A stretch of DNA of 64,000 bases from DASUPK01 sp963797265. GTDB taxonomy: Bacteria; Actinomycetota; Thermoleophilia; Solirubrobacterales; 70-9. Positions 40,607-49,312 of the stretch are shown here, piece by piece; within the stretch, counting starts at the first letter, position 1; every line of letters starts with the position of its first letter. The DNA is taken from the NCBI GenBank assembly GCA_963797265.1, contig CAWCOY010000007.1:1-64000 (forward strand). Reading direction: 5' to 3'. The translations under genes were made by a program, and so were the position numbers. The notes under the pieces are model-generated. The model was not told the origin of the DNA. It made no database searches and saw nothing but the letters and a program-made list of their open reading frames with translations.

Positions 40607-41989
40607 GTGGCCGCGGAACAGGACTGGATCGCCGATACCGAGGGCAACCTGACCGCGCCGGGCGAGGGGTCGAAGCCGCCGACGGACGAGTTCGGGCGGG
40701 ACGATCCGGCCTCCCTGGAGCGGGAACGGCGACGCCGCGAGCGAGAGGCCCGGCGGGCCAAGTCGCGGCGAGTTCCCGAGCCCGAGTCGCGTCTCGCCCC
40801 CAAGCCCGAGTCGCGTCCCGCCCCCCAGCAGGAGAGCCCGCCGGCCGCCACCGCGGAGGTCCCGCGCCCCACGAGGCGCAAGGCGGCCCGGCCGATGGCC
40901 GATTCCGGCGGTGACGGCGGCGATCCGGGGCCACCACCCCTGAAGCGAGCCCGACGCGGCCGATACCGGCGCCGCCGAGTCCTCGCGCTCGGGCTCCTGC
41001 TGGTCGGAGTGCTGATCGCGTGGTTTCTGATCTCCTTCTTCCAGCCGCCGCCCTTCGACCCGGGGAAGGGCTCGGGCGAGGCGATCGTCACCGTCCCGGA
41101 GGGCGCAAGCGCCAGCCAGGTCGCCGATCTGCTCACCGACAACGATGTCGTCTCGAACGGGACCCTCTTCGAGTGGCGCCTGAAGCTGGCCGGCAAGACC
41201 GATCAGATCCTGCCCGGGCGCTACGTCCTCGCGAACAACATGAGCTACAGCGAGGCGATCGACCGCCTGACGAGCTCGGGCGGGAAGGTGAATGTGACGA
41301 TCCCCGAGGGCGAGGATCGAACCCAGATCGCCGCCACGGTCGGTGATCTCGGCCTGAGCGGCGACTACCTCGCCGCGACCAAGACGTTCAAGGGATTCGA
41401 CCCCAACCGGTACGGCGCGCAGAATCCGAAGTCTCTGGAGGGCTTCCTCTTCCCCGCGACCTACGAGCTCGATCCGGGGGCGAGCGTGGACCGGCTCGTC
41501 TCCGAGCAGCTTCAGGCGTTCCGCCAGAACATCGCGGGCGTGAACCTCTCCTACGCGAAGTCGAAGAACCTGACCGTCTACGACGTGCTCAACATCGCCT
41601 CGATGATCGACAAGGAGGTCCAGGTGCCTTCGGAGCGACGGCTGGTCGCCGCGGTGATCTACAACCGGTTGAGCCGGGCGATGCCCCTTGGCATCGACGC
41701 AACCACGAGGTTCAAGTACCACAACTACACCGGCGAGCTGACCAATGCCCAGCTGCACGACGGCTCTCCCTATGGCCGCGATCACGTTGGCCTACCTCCG
41801 ACCCCGATTGGCAACCCAGGCCTCGCCGCGATCGAAGCGGCCGCTCGCCCGGCGAAGGTCAACTACATCTACTACGTGTTGAACGGCGACAACAGCGGGC
41901 GCCACTGCTTCGCGGCCACCGACGCCGAGTTCGCCCAACTCGAGGCCGGGTACCGAAGCGGCAAGGCCACCCCCAACTGCCGGAGCTGA
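40607..41989 (+). CDS. mltG: endolytic transglycosylase MltG
   Basis: Cleaves nascent glycan strands at the membrane. The product has 460 residues and starts at GTG 40607, directly after ruvX. A 120-residue cytoplasmic tail rich in Arg, Pro and Glu precedes one membrane helix (about 125-145). A LysM-like region (G-A-S-A-S-Q-V-A-D-L-L) and the YceG catalytic domain follow. The catalytic region reads I-A-S-M-I-D-K-E-V, where many homologues have E-K-E. P-T-P-I-G-N-P-G and Y-Y-V-L-N-G-D-N-S-G-R-H-C-F-A are conserved. Confidence 0.93.
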   Translation: MAAEQDWIADTEGNLTAPGEGSKPPTDEFGRDDPASLERERRRREREARRAKSRRVPEPESRLAPKPESRPAPQQESPPAATAEVPRPTRRKAARPMADSGGDGGDPGPPPLKRARRGRYRRRRVLALGLLLVGVLIAWFLISFFQPPPFDPGKGSGEAIVTVPEGASASQVADLLTDNDVVSNGTLFEWRLKLAGKTDQILPGRYVLANNMSYSEAIDRLTSSGGKVNVTIPEGEDRTQIAATVGDLGLSGDYLAATKTFKGFDPNRYGAQNPKSLEGFLFPATYELDPGASVDRLVSEQLQAFRQNIAGVNLSYAKSKNLTVYDVLNIASMIDKEVQVPSERRLVAAVIYNRLSRAMPLGIDATTRFKYHNYTGELTNAQLHDGSPYGRDHVGLPPTPIGNPGLAAIEAAARPAKVNYIYYVLNGDNSGRHCFAATDAEFAQLEAGYRSGKATPNCRS

Positions 41990-41999
41990 AGGCGCACGG

Positions 42000-42884
42000 A
42001 TGAAGCGCCTGGCGGTGCTTGGGCACCCGGTCTCGCACTCGCGCTCCCCGGCGATGCAGAACGCCGCTCTCGAGGCCCTCGGCCTCGGTGACGAGTGGCG
42101 TTATGAGGCGCTCGACGTCGATCCCGCGGAGTTCGCCGAGCGCACCAGGGAGCTCCCCGGGCAGGGTTTCGTCGGCGCGAACGTCACCATTCCTCACAAG
42201 GGCGCGGCACTCATGCTGGCGGACGAGGCGTCCGAGGCCGCCGAGGGGATCGGCGCCGCCAACACGCTCAGCTTTCGTGACGGGGTCATCCGTGCGGACA
42301 ACACGGACGCCTCCGGCCTGCTCGCCGCCCTCCTGCGCCCGGTCCAGGGATCGAACGCCCTGGTCCTGGGCGCCGGGGGCTCGGCTCGCGCTGCCGTCTG
42401 GGCGCTCGCCGGGCAGGGCGCCAACGTCTCGGTCTGGAACCGGACGCCGGCGCGCGCCGATGAGATCGTCCGGGACCTCGCGCAGGCTCTTCATGAAACG
42501 GGTTCCTCCTCGGCTTCGCCTGCGGAGGACCCTCGCATCTCCCCGGCCGAGGGGCGCCTCCGCGCGGTGACGGGCGATCAGGCGCGGGCCGGCGGCTACC
42601 AGGTGATCGTCAACTGCACCACGGTCGGGATGAGTGACGAGGACCCGTTCGAGCATCTCCCGCTCCTCCCCGGACGCCTCGGCGTCGGCATCGTCGTCGT
42701 GGACCTCGTCTACGCGGGCTCGGAGAGCCGGCTCGCCGCGGAGGCTCGGAGCCATGGCGCGACCGCGGTCGAGGGACTAGAGGTCCTGGTCCGGCAGGGC
42801 GCGGAGTCGCTGCGGATCTGGACCGGCCAGGACCCACCGCTCGATGTGATGCGCGATGCCGCGACAGGCGAGTCGGGGACCTGA
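42000..42884 (+). CDS. aroE: shikimate dehydrogenase
   Basis: NADP-dependent reduction of 3-dehydroshikimate. The product has 294 residues. Substrate-binding H-S-R-S-P-A-M-Q-N, the catalytic Lys in N-V-T-I-P-H-K-G, the Asp in N-T-D-A-S-G, the nucleotide loop G-A-G-G-S-A-R-A and N-R-T-P are all present. Residues about 160-190 form a Ser/Pro-rich insertion absent from compact enzymes. It lies 10 bp after mltG and apart from the aroC-aroKB-aroQ cluster, with three genes between. Confidence 0.94.
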   Translation: MKRLAVLGHPVSHSRSPAMQNAALEALGLGDEWRYEALDVDPAEFAERTRELPGQGFVGANVTIPHKGAALMLADEASEAAEGIGAANTLSFRDGVIRADNTDASGLLAALLRPVQGSNALVLGAGGSARAAVWALAGQGANVSVWNRTPARADEIVRDLAQALHETGSSSASPAEDPRISPAEGRLRAVTGDQARAGGYQVIVNCTTVGMSDEDPFEHLPLLPGRLGVGIVVVDLVYAGSESRLAAEARSHGATAVEGLEVLVRQGAESLRIWTGQDPPLDVMRDAATGESGT

Positions 42885-42895
42885 GTGTCTGCTGC

Positions 42896-42901
42896 TAATT
42901 T
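42896..42901 (+). promoter_or_regulatory. -10 element TAATTT, leaderless htrA-like gene
   Basis: TAATTT stands in an AT-rich patch (42895-42908) and ends seven bases before GTG 42909. Confidence 0.45.
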
Positions 42902-42908
42902 TTCGTTA

Positions 42909-43940
42909 GTGCCGAAACTCAGGTTGATCTCGGGCGGTTTGCAGATGATCTCCGACGGCGTTGCCGACGCGACTCCGGCAGCCCGCCCGGAGCGTCTGCC
43001 CGATGCCGACGCCTTCGACGCCTATTCCCGCACGGTCGCCGGGGTGGCCGAGCGGCTGACGCCCTCGGTTGCTCATCTGGCGGTCTCCCGGCGCACCCGG
43101 CGCGGGCGCTCCGCCGAGGGGGCCGGGAGCGGCGTCGCCATCTCGTCGGACGGCTACATGCTGACCTCGGCCCACGTGATCGCGGGCGGCAGGGGCGCCA
43201 GCGCCACCTTCTCCGATGGTCGCGAGCTGAGCGCCGAGGTCGAGGGCTCCGACCAGCTCTCGGATCTGGCTGTGGTCCGGGTGGACGCTCGCGACCTGAC
43301 GCCCGCTCAGCTCGGCGATGCGGACGAACTTCGCGTCGGCCAGCTGGTCGTCGCCATCGGCAGCCCGATGGGGCTGGCGGGTACCGTCACGGCCGGAGTC
43401 GTCTCGGCCCTCGGGCGGTCGCTGCCGACGCGCTCCGGCTCGGCAGTCCGGCTGGTGGAGAACGTGATCCAGACCGACGCTGCCCTCAATCCCGGCAACT
43501 CGGGTGGCGCGCTCTCCGACAGCGTTGGCCGGGTCATCGGGATCAACACCGCGGTCGCGGGGATCGGGCTCGGGCTCGCGGTACCGATCAACGATGCCAC
43601 CCGGAAGATCATCTCGGCGTTGATGAAGGAGGGCAGGGTCCGCCGCGCCTACATCGGGATCGTCGGCGGCTCGCGGCCGCTGCCGCCCCGGATCGCCTCG
43701 CGGCTCGGTCGCGAGAAGGGGATCGAGGTTGTCGAGGTCGTCCCGGACAGCCCCGCGGGCGCGGCCGGGCTTCGCCCGGAGGACCTGATCGTGGCCGTGG
43801 ACGGCGAGCCGATGGGCGACGTCGGGGACCTCCAGCGGCTGATGGTCGCCGAGCGAATCGGACAGGGGATCGAGGTCGAGGTCGTCCGCGACGGCGCCTC
43901 CCTCAAGCTGAACCTGATCCCGCGGGAGCTGGAGAGCTAG
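42909..43940 (+). CDS. HtrA/DegP-like serine protease without visible membrane anchor
   Basis: A trypsin-fold protease of about 343 residues with one C-terminal PDZ domain. The catalytic triad is seen as H in T-S-A-H-V, D in L-S-D-L-A-V-V and S in N-P-G-N-S-G-G-A-L. The PDZ domain starts near residue 255 (R-A-Y-I-G-I-V) and carries D-S-P-A-G-A-A-G-L-R-P-E-D. No signal peptide or membrane segment precedes the protease domain from any plausible start (GTG 42885, GTG 42909, ATG 42945), which suggests a cytoplasmic enzyme, unusual for the family. It is convergent with the next gene. Confidence 0.88.
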   Translation: MPKLRLISGGLQMISDGVADATPAARPERLPDADAFDAYSRTVAGVAERLTPSVAHLAVSRRTRRGRSAEGAGSGVAISSDGYMLTSAHVIAGGRGASATFSDGRELSAEVEGSDQLSDLAVVRVDARDLTPAQLGDADELRVGQLVVAIGSPMGLAGTVTAGVVSALGRSLPTRSGSAVRLVENVIQTDAALNPGNSGGALSDSVGRVIGINTAVAGIGLGLAVPINDATRKIISALMKEGRVRRAYIGIVGGSRPLPPRIASRLGREKGIEVVEVVPDSPAGAAGLRPEDLIVAVDGEPMGDVGDLQRLMVAERIGQGIEVEVVRDGASLKLNLIPRELES

Positions 43941-44444
43941 CTAGCCCTTCTTGGTCCGGCGCTTCTTCTTCGCCTTTCGCCCCTCGGCCTTCTTCTGCTC
44001 CTTCGCGCCCGGCTGCACGACCACGATTCGGGCCGCGGGCTTGCCGGTCACGTGTGGCTCGGAGGTGGCGCCGAACAGGATCCCGAAGGTCCCGGGAGTG
44101 TCGGCGAGTAACTCGAAACGGGCCGGGGTGTCCGGCGTCGCGAAGCCGAGCAGGCCGAATTCGGGGATTTCTATCTGCGTCGGAAAGCGGGAGCGCACCA
44201 GCAGTGTGAGCTGATCGCCGACGTGAACGGGCGAGACGACGGGGAACTTCTTCCCCCCGACGGTGATCTTCGTCGGCCGCAGGAAGGCGGGGTTGGGCGG
44301 ATTGGCGGCCGGAGTCGTGGTCGTCTCGGTGGTCGTTCCGGTCGTGCCGGAATCCCTCAGCGTCCGCTGCGGCACCAGGGCGGCCGCCAGCGTGGAGAGC
44401 CCGAGCAGGACCAGCAGCACGATCAGCAGGCGACGCGCGGCCAT
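43941..44444 (-). CDS. anchored extracytoplasmic protein, cupredoxin-like fold suspected
   Basis: The product has 167 residues. An N-terminal signal/anchor (L-L-I-V-L-L-V-L-L-G-L-S-T-L) is followed by a Thr/Gly linker, a beta-rich domain (about 55-145) and a Lys/Arg-rich C-terminal tail (K-K-A-E-G-R-K-A-K-K-K-R-R). The beta domain (V-G-D-Q-L-T-L-L-V-R-S, T-P-G-T-F-G-I-L-F-G) resembles cupredoxin-like domains, but no copper-ligand set is evident. Function unknown. It ends one base after the protease gene on the opposite strand. Confidence 0.65.
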   Translation of the reverse strand: MAARRLLIVLLVLLGLSTLAAALVPQRTLRDSGTTGTTTETTTTPAANPPNPAFLRPTKITVGGKKFPVVSPVHVGDQLTLLVRSRFPTQIEIPEFGLLGFATPDTPARFELLADTPGTFGILFGATSEPHVTGKPAARIVVVQPGAKEQKKAEGRKAKKKRRTKKG

Positions 44445-44479
44445 GGCTAAACGGGCTGCTCCTGGAGGAGCACCCTCGC

Positions 44480-44953
44480 ATGAGGGGAGAGGTTCGACGC
44501 CACGGCGCTCTCAACGATATGGCCGCCGCGCTGCTCGACGCATCCCTCGTCTTCCTGCTCGGCGTGGTCACGATCAGCGATCTGCGCACCAGGCTGATTC
44601 CGGACCCTCCGCTCGCCGCGAGCCTGGGGCTGGCGCTGGGCATCTGCGCCCTCACCGAGCCGTACCAGCTCCCCGAGCGTCTGGCCGCGGGTGCGTGCGC
44701 GGCGGGCTTCCTGCTCGCCGCCGCACTGATCCGCCCCGAGGGCATGGGACTAGGCGACGTCAAGCTCGCCGGAGTGATCGGCGTCTATCTCGGTACGGCG
44801 GTCGTCGTCGCGGTGCTGGTCGCCTTCGCCTTGGGCTCCGTAGTCGGCCTGTCCCTGATCGTCCGGCGCGGCTGGGCGGCGCGCAGCCGCACTATCCCCT
44901 TCGCCCCGTGCCTCGCGATCGGTGCGCTGGTGGCGATGGCGCTCCGGCTCTAG
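44480..44953 (+). CDS. type IV prepilin peptidase (A24 family)
   Basis: The product has 157 residues; ATG 44519 is an alternative start. It is the membrane-embedded aspartyl peptidase that removes leader peptides of type IV pilins and related secretion pseudopilins. The catalytic aspartates lie in I-S-D-L-R-T-R-L-I-P-D and G-M-G-L-G-D-V-K-L. It lacks the N-terminal methyltransferase domain of long PilD proteins. About four membrane segments. No pilin genes are in the window. Confidence 0.88.
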   Translation: MRGEVRRHGALNDMAAALLDASLVFLLGVVTISDLRTRLIPDPPLAASLGLALGICALTEPYQLPERLAAGACAAGFLLAAALIRPEGMGLGDVKLAGVIGVYLGTAVVVAVLVAFALGSVVGLSLIVRRGWAARSRTIPFAPCLAIGALVAMALRL

Positions 44954-44995
44954 AGCCGCGCAACCCCGAGCCCGTGGCTCGGAAGCCCCTACATC

Positions 44996-45001
44996 TACGC
45001 T
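44996..45001 (+). promoter_or_regulatory. -10 element TACGCT, leaderless aroC
   Basis: TACGCT ends six bases before GTG 45008. Confidence 0.45.
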
Positions 45002-45007
45002 CCCCGC

Positions 45008-46171
45008 GTGACTCTGAGGTTCACCACAGCGGGCGAATCGCACGGCCCCGGTCTCGTCGCGATCGTCGAGGGCATGCCGGCCGGCCTCCAGCTCGATCGG
45101 GCGGCGCTCGATCGCGAGATGGCGCGCCGCCAGCTCGGCCATGGCCGTGGCGGGCGCATGAAGATCGAGAGCGACACGGTCGAGATCCGCTCGGGCCTCA
45201 GGCACGGCCGCACCCTGGGCAGCCCGATCGCCGTGCTGGTCGCCAACCGCGACTACCCGAACTGGGAAGAGCGAATGAACCCATGGCCGGTGGACGCGGA
45301 GGTCGAGGAGACCCACCTGCCTCGGCCCGGCCACGCCGACCTGGCCGGTTTGCAGAAGTTCGGGTTCAGCGACGTGCGCAACGTCCTGGAGCGGGCCAGC
45401 GCTCGCGAGACCGCTGCGCGAGTCGCCGCCGGATCGGTCGCGAGAGGATTCCTGACGGCGGTGGGCGTCGAGGTCCACAGCCACGTGATCCAGATCGCCT
45501 CGGTGACGGCTCCGGAGCGGGACGAGCTCACCCCGGAGGACTTCGCCGGCGTGGACGAGTCGCCGGTCCGCTGCCTGGACCCGGATGCCTCGCGGGCGAT
45601 GGTCGAGGAGATCGACAGGCTGCGCAAGCAGAACGAGTCGCTCGGCGGCAAGTTCGAGGTGCGGGCCTTCGGCCTCGTCCCGGGGATCGGATCGCACGTT
45701 TCCTGGAGCGAGAAGCTCGACGGCAGGCTCGCCCAGGCGATCTGTTCGATCCAGTCGGTCAAGGGCGTCTCGCTCGGTGAGGCCTGGGACGTCGCCGGCA
45801 GGCCCGGATCCGAGGCCCACGACGAGATCTTCTGGTCCGAGGATCGAGGCTGGTTCCGGGAGACCAACCGGGCCGGGGGCCTCGAGGGAGGGATGACCAA
45901 CGGTGAGCCCCTGATCGTGCAGGCGGCGATCAAGCCGATCTCCACGATGACGCAGCCACTCCGCTCGGTGGACACCGAGACCAAGGAGCCGGCTCAAGCG
46001 ATGCGTGAGCGAACCGACTCCACCGTGGTGCCCGCGGCGGCGGTGGTGGCCGAGGCGATGGTCTCGCTGGTGGTGGCCGCGGCCTACCGCGAGAAGTTCG
46101 GCGGGGACCACATCGATGACGTGCTGGCGGCGCTCTCGGCGTACAAGGAGCGCATCGGATGGCGGAGGTAG
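45008..46171 (+). CDS. aroC: chorismate synthase
   Basis: Converts EPSP to chorismate using reduced FMN. The product has 387 residues. The signature blocks G-E-S-H-G-P-G-L-V, R-R-Q-L-G-H-G-R-G-G-R-M, R-P-G-H-A-D-L-A-G and M-R-E-R-T-D-S are intact. Start is GTG 45008 with a leaderless promoter. The 3' end overlaps aroKB by 13 bases, so the three shikimate genes aroC-aroKB-aroQ are translated from one message. Confidence 0.97.
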   Translation: MTLRFTTAGESHGPGLVAIVEGMPAGLQLDRAALDREMARRQLGHGRGGRMKIESDTVEIRSGLRHGRTLGSPIAVLVANRDYPNWEERMNPWPVDAEVEETHLPRPGHADLAGLQKFGFSDVRNVLERASARETAARVAAGSVARGFLTAVGVEVHSHVIQIASVTAPERDELTPEDFAGVDESPVRCLDPDASRAMVEEIDRLRKQNESLGGKFEVRAFGLVPGIGSHVSWSEKLDGRLAQAICSIQSVKGVSLGEAWDVAGRPGSEAHDEIFWSEDRGWFRETNRAGGLEGGMTNGEPLIVQAAIKPISTMTQPLRSVDTETKEPAQAMRERTDSTVVPAAAVVAEAMVSLVVAAAYREKFGGDHIDDVLAALSAYKERIGWRR

Positions 46172-47739
46172 CGGCTCACCACGGCCTCGTCTTCATCGGC
46201 TTCATGGCGGCGGGGAAGACGCGCGCCGCCGAAGCTGCGGCCGAGCGGCTCGGACTCGGCCTGATCGACACCGACCAGCTGCTCGAGCGGGAGATCGGCG
46301 AGCCGATCGCCTCCTTCTTCGAGCGCGAGGGTGAGCAGGAGTTTCGCCAGCGCGAGGAGCGCCTGGTCGTTTCGGTGCTCGACGCGCTGGCGGCGCAGGT
46401 CGGCGGGCCGTCCTCGGTGGTGTCCCTGGGCGGCGGCGCCGTCGAGAGGGTGGCGGTGCAGCGAGCGCTCGCGCAGCACCTGCCTGTCTGGTGCGACGTC
46501 GACGAGGACATCGCCTGGGAGCGGGCCTCGGGCTCCGGCCGTCCGCTCGCCGTCGATCGCACCGAGTTCTCCGAGCTCTTCGAGCGTCGCCGCCCGCTCT
46601 ACGACTCCCTCGCCCGCGCGATCTTGCCCTCGGAGGGCCGGGACGCCGCGGACGCGGCAGCGCCCTGGCTTGCGGCGATGCAGGGGAGCCCGAGCGTGCG
46701 GATGGCATGGGCCGTGTCGGCGAGCGGCGCCTATCCGGCCGCGGTGGGGGAGGGGGCGATCGGGCTGCTGGCAGGGGCGCGGGATGTCCTGCCGGAATCG
46801 CTCCCTTCTCGCATCTTCTGCGTCGCCGATCGAGCCGTGCTCGAGCGCCACGCCCGCCTGCTGCCGCGAGGTGAGGCGACGATCGAGGTGGAGGGGGCAG
46901 AGTCCTCGAAGACGATCTCGGAGGCCGAGCGGGTGCTGCGAGAGCTCACCGCGGCCGGCGCTCGGCGCGACGACTGCGTGCTGGCCTTCGGCGGCGGCGT
47001 CGTGGGGGACCTGGCGGGATTCTGCGCGGCGACCTACCAACGCGGCATCCCGCTCGTTCAGGCGCCGACGACGCTGGTCGCTCAGGTCGATTCCGCCTAC
47101 GGCGGCAAGACCGGCGTCGACCTTCCGGAGGCGAAGAACTACGTCGGCGCCTATCACCAGCCGATTGCCGTTCTCGCCGACCCCACTGTGCTCGAGACGC
47201 TGCCCGGCGAGGAGCTAGCAGCGGGTTTCGTCGAGGTGCTGAAGACGGGGCTGATCGCCGGCGATCCGCTCTGGGAGCGGGTGCGGCAGATCGAGTTCCT
47301 CGACCCGGCCACGCTGTCTGACGTGATCTTCGAGTGCGCGCGGACGAAGATCGCGGTGGTGGCCGACGACGAGCGGGACTCGGGCCGACGCGCCGTGCTC
47401 AACCTGGGGCACACCGTGGGCCACGCGATCGAGGCGGCCACAGGCTACTCCCGCTACCGGCACGGCGAGGCGGTCGGGCTTGGCCTCCTCGCGGCGCTTC
47501 GGCTCTCGGGCGCCGATGCGCTCCGCAACGAGGTCGAAGGCATGCTCGCCTCCCACGGTCTGCCCGTCTCGATGGGCTCCGCGGTGGCGGTCGACGACGT
47601 GGTCGAGGCGATCGGTCGCGACAAGAAGCGAACCACCGAGGGAGTCGGTTTCGTGCTGCTCGAGCGGCCGGGCGAGCCCCGCTGGGGCGAGTCGGTGGAG
47701 CCGGATAGGGTCCGCGCGGCCGTGGAGGAGTTGCGTTGA
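46159..47739 (+). CDS. aroKB: bifunctional shikimate kinase / 3-dehydroquinate synthase
   Basis: The product has 526 residues. Residues 1-165 are shikimate kinase: P-loop G-F-M-A-A-G-K-T (14-21), substrate Asp in D-T-D-Q-L-L-E, and G-G-G-A-V and R-P-L-A lid motifs. Residues about 175-526 are 3-dehydroquinate synthase: G-G-G-V-V-G-D-L-A-G-F, T-L-V-A-Q-V-D-S-A-Y-G-G-K-T-G-V-D, and the zinc ligands in L-N-L-G-H-T-V-G-H and Y-R-H-G-E-A-V. Both active sites look intact. Step two and step five of the pathway are thus joined in one chain, as also reported for Thermotoga. Confidence 0.96.
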   Translation: MAEVAAHHGLVFIGFMAAGKTRAAEAAAERLGLGLIDTDQLLEREIGEPIASFFEREGEQEFRQREERLVVSVLDALAAQVGGPSSVVSLGGGAVERVAVQRALAQHLPVWCDVDEDIAWERASGSGRPLAVDRTEFSELFERRRPLYDSLARAILPSEGRDAADAAAPWLAAMQGSPSVRMAWAVSASGAYPAAVGEGAIGLLAGARDVLPESLPSRIFCVADRAVLERHARLLPRGEATIEVEGAESSKTISEAERVLRELTAAGARRDDCVLAFGGGVVGDLAGFCAATYQRGIPLVQAPTTLVAQVDSAYGGKTGVDLPEAKNYVGAYHQPIAVLADPTVLETLPGEELAAGFVEVLKTGLIAGDPLWERVRQIEFLDPATLSDVIFECARTKIAVVADDERDSGRRAVLNLGHTVGHAIEAATGYSRYRHGEAVGLGLLAALRLSGADALRNEVEGMLASHGLPVSMGSAVAVDDVVEAIGRDKKRTTEGVGFVLLERPGEPRWGESVEPDRVRAAVEELR

Positions 47740-48194
47740 CGCCCACCACTCGCAATCGGGTCGAGGTGCTGCACGGCGTCAACCTGGACATGCTCGGCAG
47801 CCGGGACAAGGACATCTACGGCGACTTCACGCTGCCGGAGCTGGAGGTGAAGGTCAAGCGCTTCGCTCGGACCCTCGATCTGGAGGCTTTCTTCTTCCAG
47901 ACGAACTCCGAGGGGGAGTTCGTCGAGCACCTGCACCGGCTGCCGGAGATCGCCGACGCCGCCATCGTCAACGCCGGAGCCTGGACCCACTACTCGTGGG
48001 CGATCCGCGACGCCCTCGACCTGACCGGCATCCCAACCGTCGAGGTCCACCTCTCCGACATCAGCAAGCGGGAGAAGTGGCGCCGACACTCGGTGTTCGA
48101 GGGCCTGGATGTCATCCTTGGGCAGGTGTACGGCAAGGGCCCAGACGGCTACCGCGAGGCGCTCGAACTCGTCGCCGAGAGGCTTGGCACGTGA
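47736..48194 (+). CDS. aroQ: 3-dehydroquinate dehydratase, type II
   Basis: The product has 152 residues. G-V-N-L-D-M-L-G-S-R-D-K-D-I-Y-G carries the catalytic Arg and Tyr, N-A-G-A-W-T-H-Y-S the substrate loop, and E-V-H-L-S-D-I-S-K-R-E the catalytic His. Start TTG 47736 overlaps the aroKB stop. The usual G-P-N-L-N-L-L-G is changed to G-V-N-L-D-M-L-G, but catalytic residues are kept. Confidence 0.92.
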   Translation: MTPTTRNRVEVLHGVNLDMLGSRDKDIYGDFTLPELEVKVKRFARTLDLEAFFFQTNSEGEFVEHLHRLPEIADAAIVNAGAWTHYSWAIRDALDLTGIPTVEVHLSDISKREKWRRHSVFEGLDVILGQVYGKGPDGYREALELVAERLGT

Positions 48195-49249
48195 GCAGGG
48201 CGGATCGCCTGGTCGAGTTGGTCGCCGAGCGGGAGCTCGATCAGCTCTTCGTCTCCGACCTCACGAACGTCCGCTACCTGAGCGGCTTCACCGGCACCAA
48301 CGGGGCCTGCCTGGTCGGCCCCGATCAGAGGATCTTCTTCACCGACTTCCGCTACACCGAGCGAGCCGAGAGCGAGGTGGGGGAGGAGTGGGAGCGACCC
48401 GAGGCGGAGCGCGAGCTGGTCCCCCAGATCGGGGCGCGCATGTCCGGGAAGGTCGGCTTCGAGGACGCCAAGCTGAGCGTTCGCCAGCTCGCCCGCCTTG
48501 AGGCGGCGGTCGGCGAACACGTCGATCTGGTCCCGGCCGGTGACCTGGTCGAGCAGCTCCGCGCCGTCAAGGAGCCCGAGGAGATCGAGTGGATGACCGC
48601 CGCGTCGGAGGTCGCCGATGAAGTCTTTCGCTGGGTGGCCGAGCGCGGCCTTGCCGGGCGCACCGAACGGGACGTCGCGCGCGCCTGCGAGGCGCGGATC
48701 CGCGAGCTCGGTGCCGAGCCCTCCTTCCCGCCGATCATCGCCGCCGGCGGAAACGGCGCCATTCCGCACGCCGAGGCGGGCGAGCGGGAGATCGGCTCGG
48801 GCGAGCTCGTCGTCTTCGACATGGGCGCCCAGCTGGACGGCTACTGCTCGGACGGCACGCGGACCTTCGCGACCGGGGATCCCGGGGACGAGGCCCGAGA
48901 GGTCTACGACCTGGTGCTGGCGGCACAGCTCGCCGCCCTCGGAGCGATCCGCGCGGGCGCCTCCGGCAAGGAGGTGGATGCGGTAGCACGCGAGATGGTC
49001 GCCGAGGCCGGCCACGGAGACCACTTCGGCCACGGCCTGGGCCACGGTGTGGGGCTCGAGCTACACGAGGCCCCGCGGCTGGCGATCACCTCCGAGGACG
49101 AGCTGCGCGAGGGCAACGCCGTCACCGTTGAGCCCGGCGTCTACCTCCCGGGGCGCTTCGGTGTCCGGATCGAGGACCTCGTGGTGTTGTCCGGCGACGG
49201 GTACCGCAACCTGAGCGGCACGTCGAAGGACCTGCAGGTCATCGACTGA
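48191..49249 (+). CDS. pepP: Xaa-Pro aminopeptidase (M24 family)
   Basis: The product has about 352 residues from GTG 48191, which overlaps the aroQ stop. A creatinase N-terminal domain (1-125) precedes the pita-bread domain with the five metal ligands: F-D-M-G-A and S-D-G-T-R-T (Asp pair), G-H-G-L-G-H-G-V-G-L (His), V-E-P-G-V-Y (Glu) and R-I-E-D (Glu). It removes N-terminal residues before proline. The position between aroQ and efp is conserved in many Gram-positive bacteria; here three opposite-strand genes are inserted before efp. Confidence 0.92.
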   Translation: MSRADRLVELVAERELDQLFVSDLTNVRYLSGFTGTNGACLVGPDQRIFFTDFRYTERAESEVGEEWERPEAERELVPQIGARMSGKVGFEDAKLSVRQLARLEAAVGEHVDLVPAGDLVEQLRAVKEPEEIEWMTAASEVADEVFRWVAERGLAGRTERDVARACEARIRELGAEPSFPPIIAAGGNGAIPHAEAGEREIGSGELVVFDMGAQLDGYCSDGTRTFATGDPGDEAREVYDLVLAAQLAALGAIRAGASGKEVDAVAREMVAEAGHGDHFGHGLGHGVGLELHEAPRLAITSEDELREGNAVTVEPGVYLPGRFGVRIEDLVVLSGDGYRNLSGTSKDLQVID

Positions 49250-49312
49250 CGGCTTCGCCATCAGGTCGCGGCCACAGGCGGCCGCCCATCACGGGTCGCT
49301 CCGGCCTTCGGC

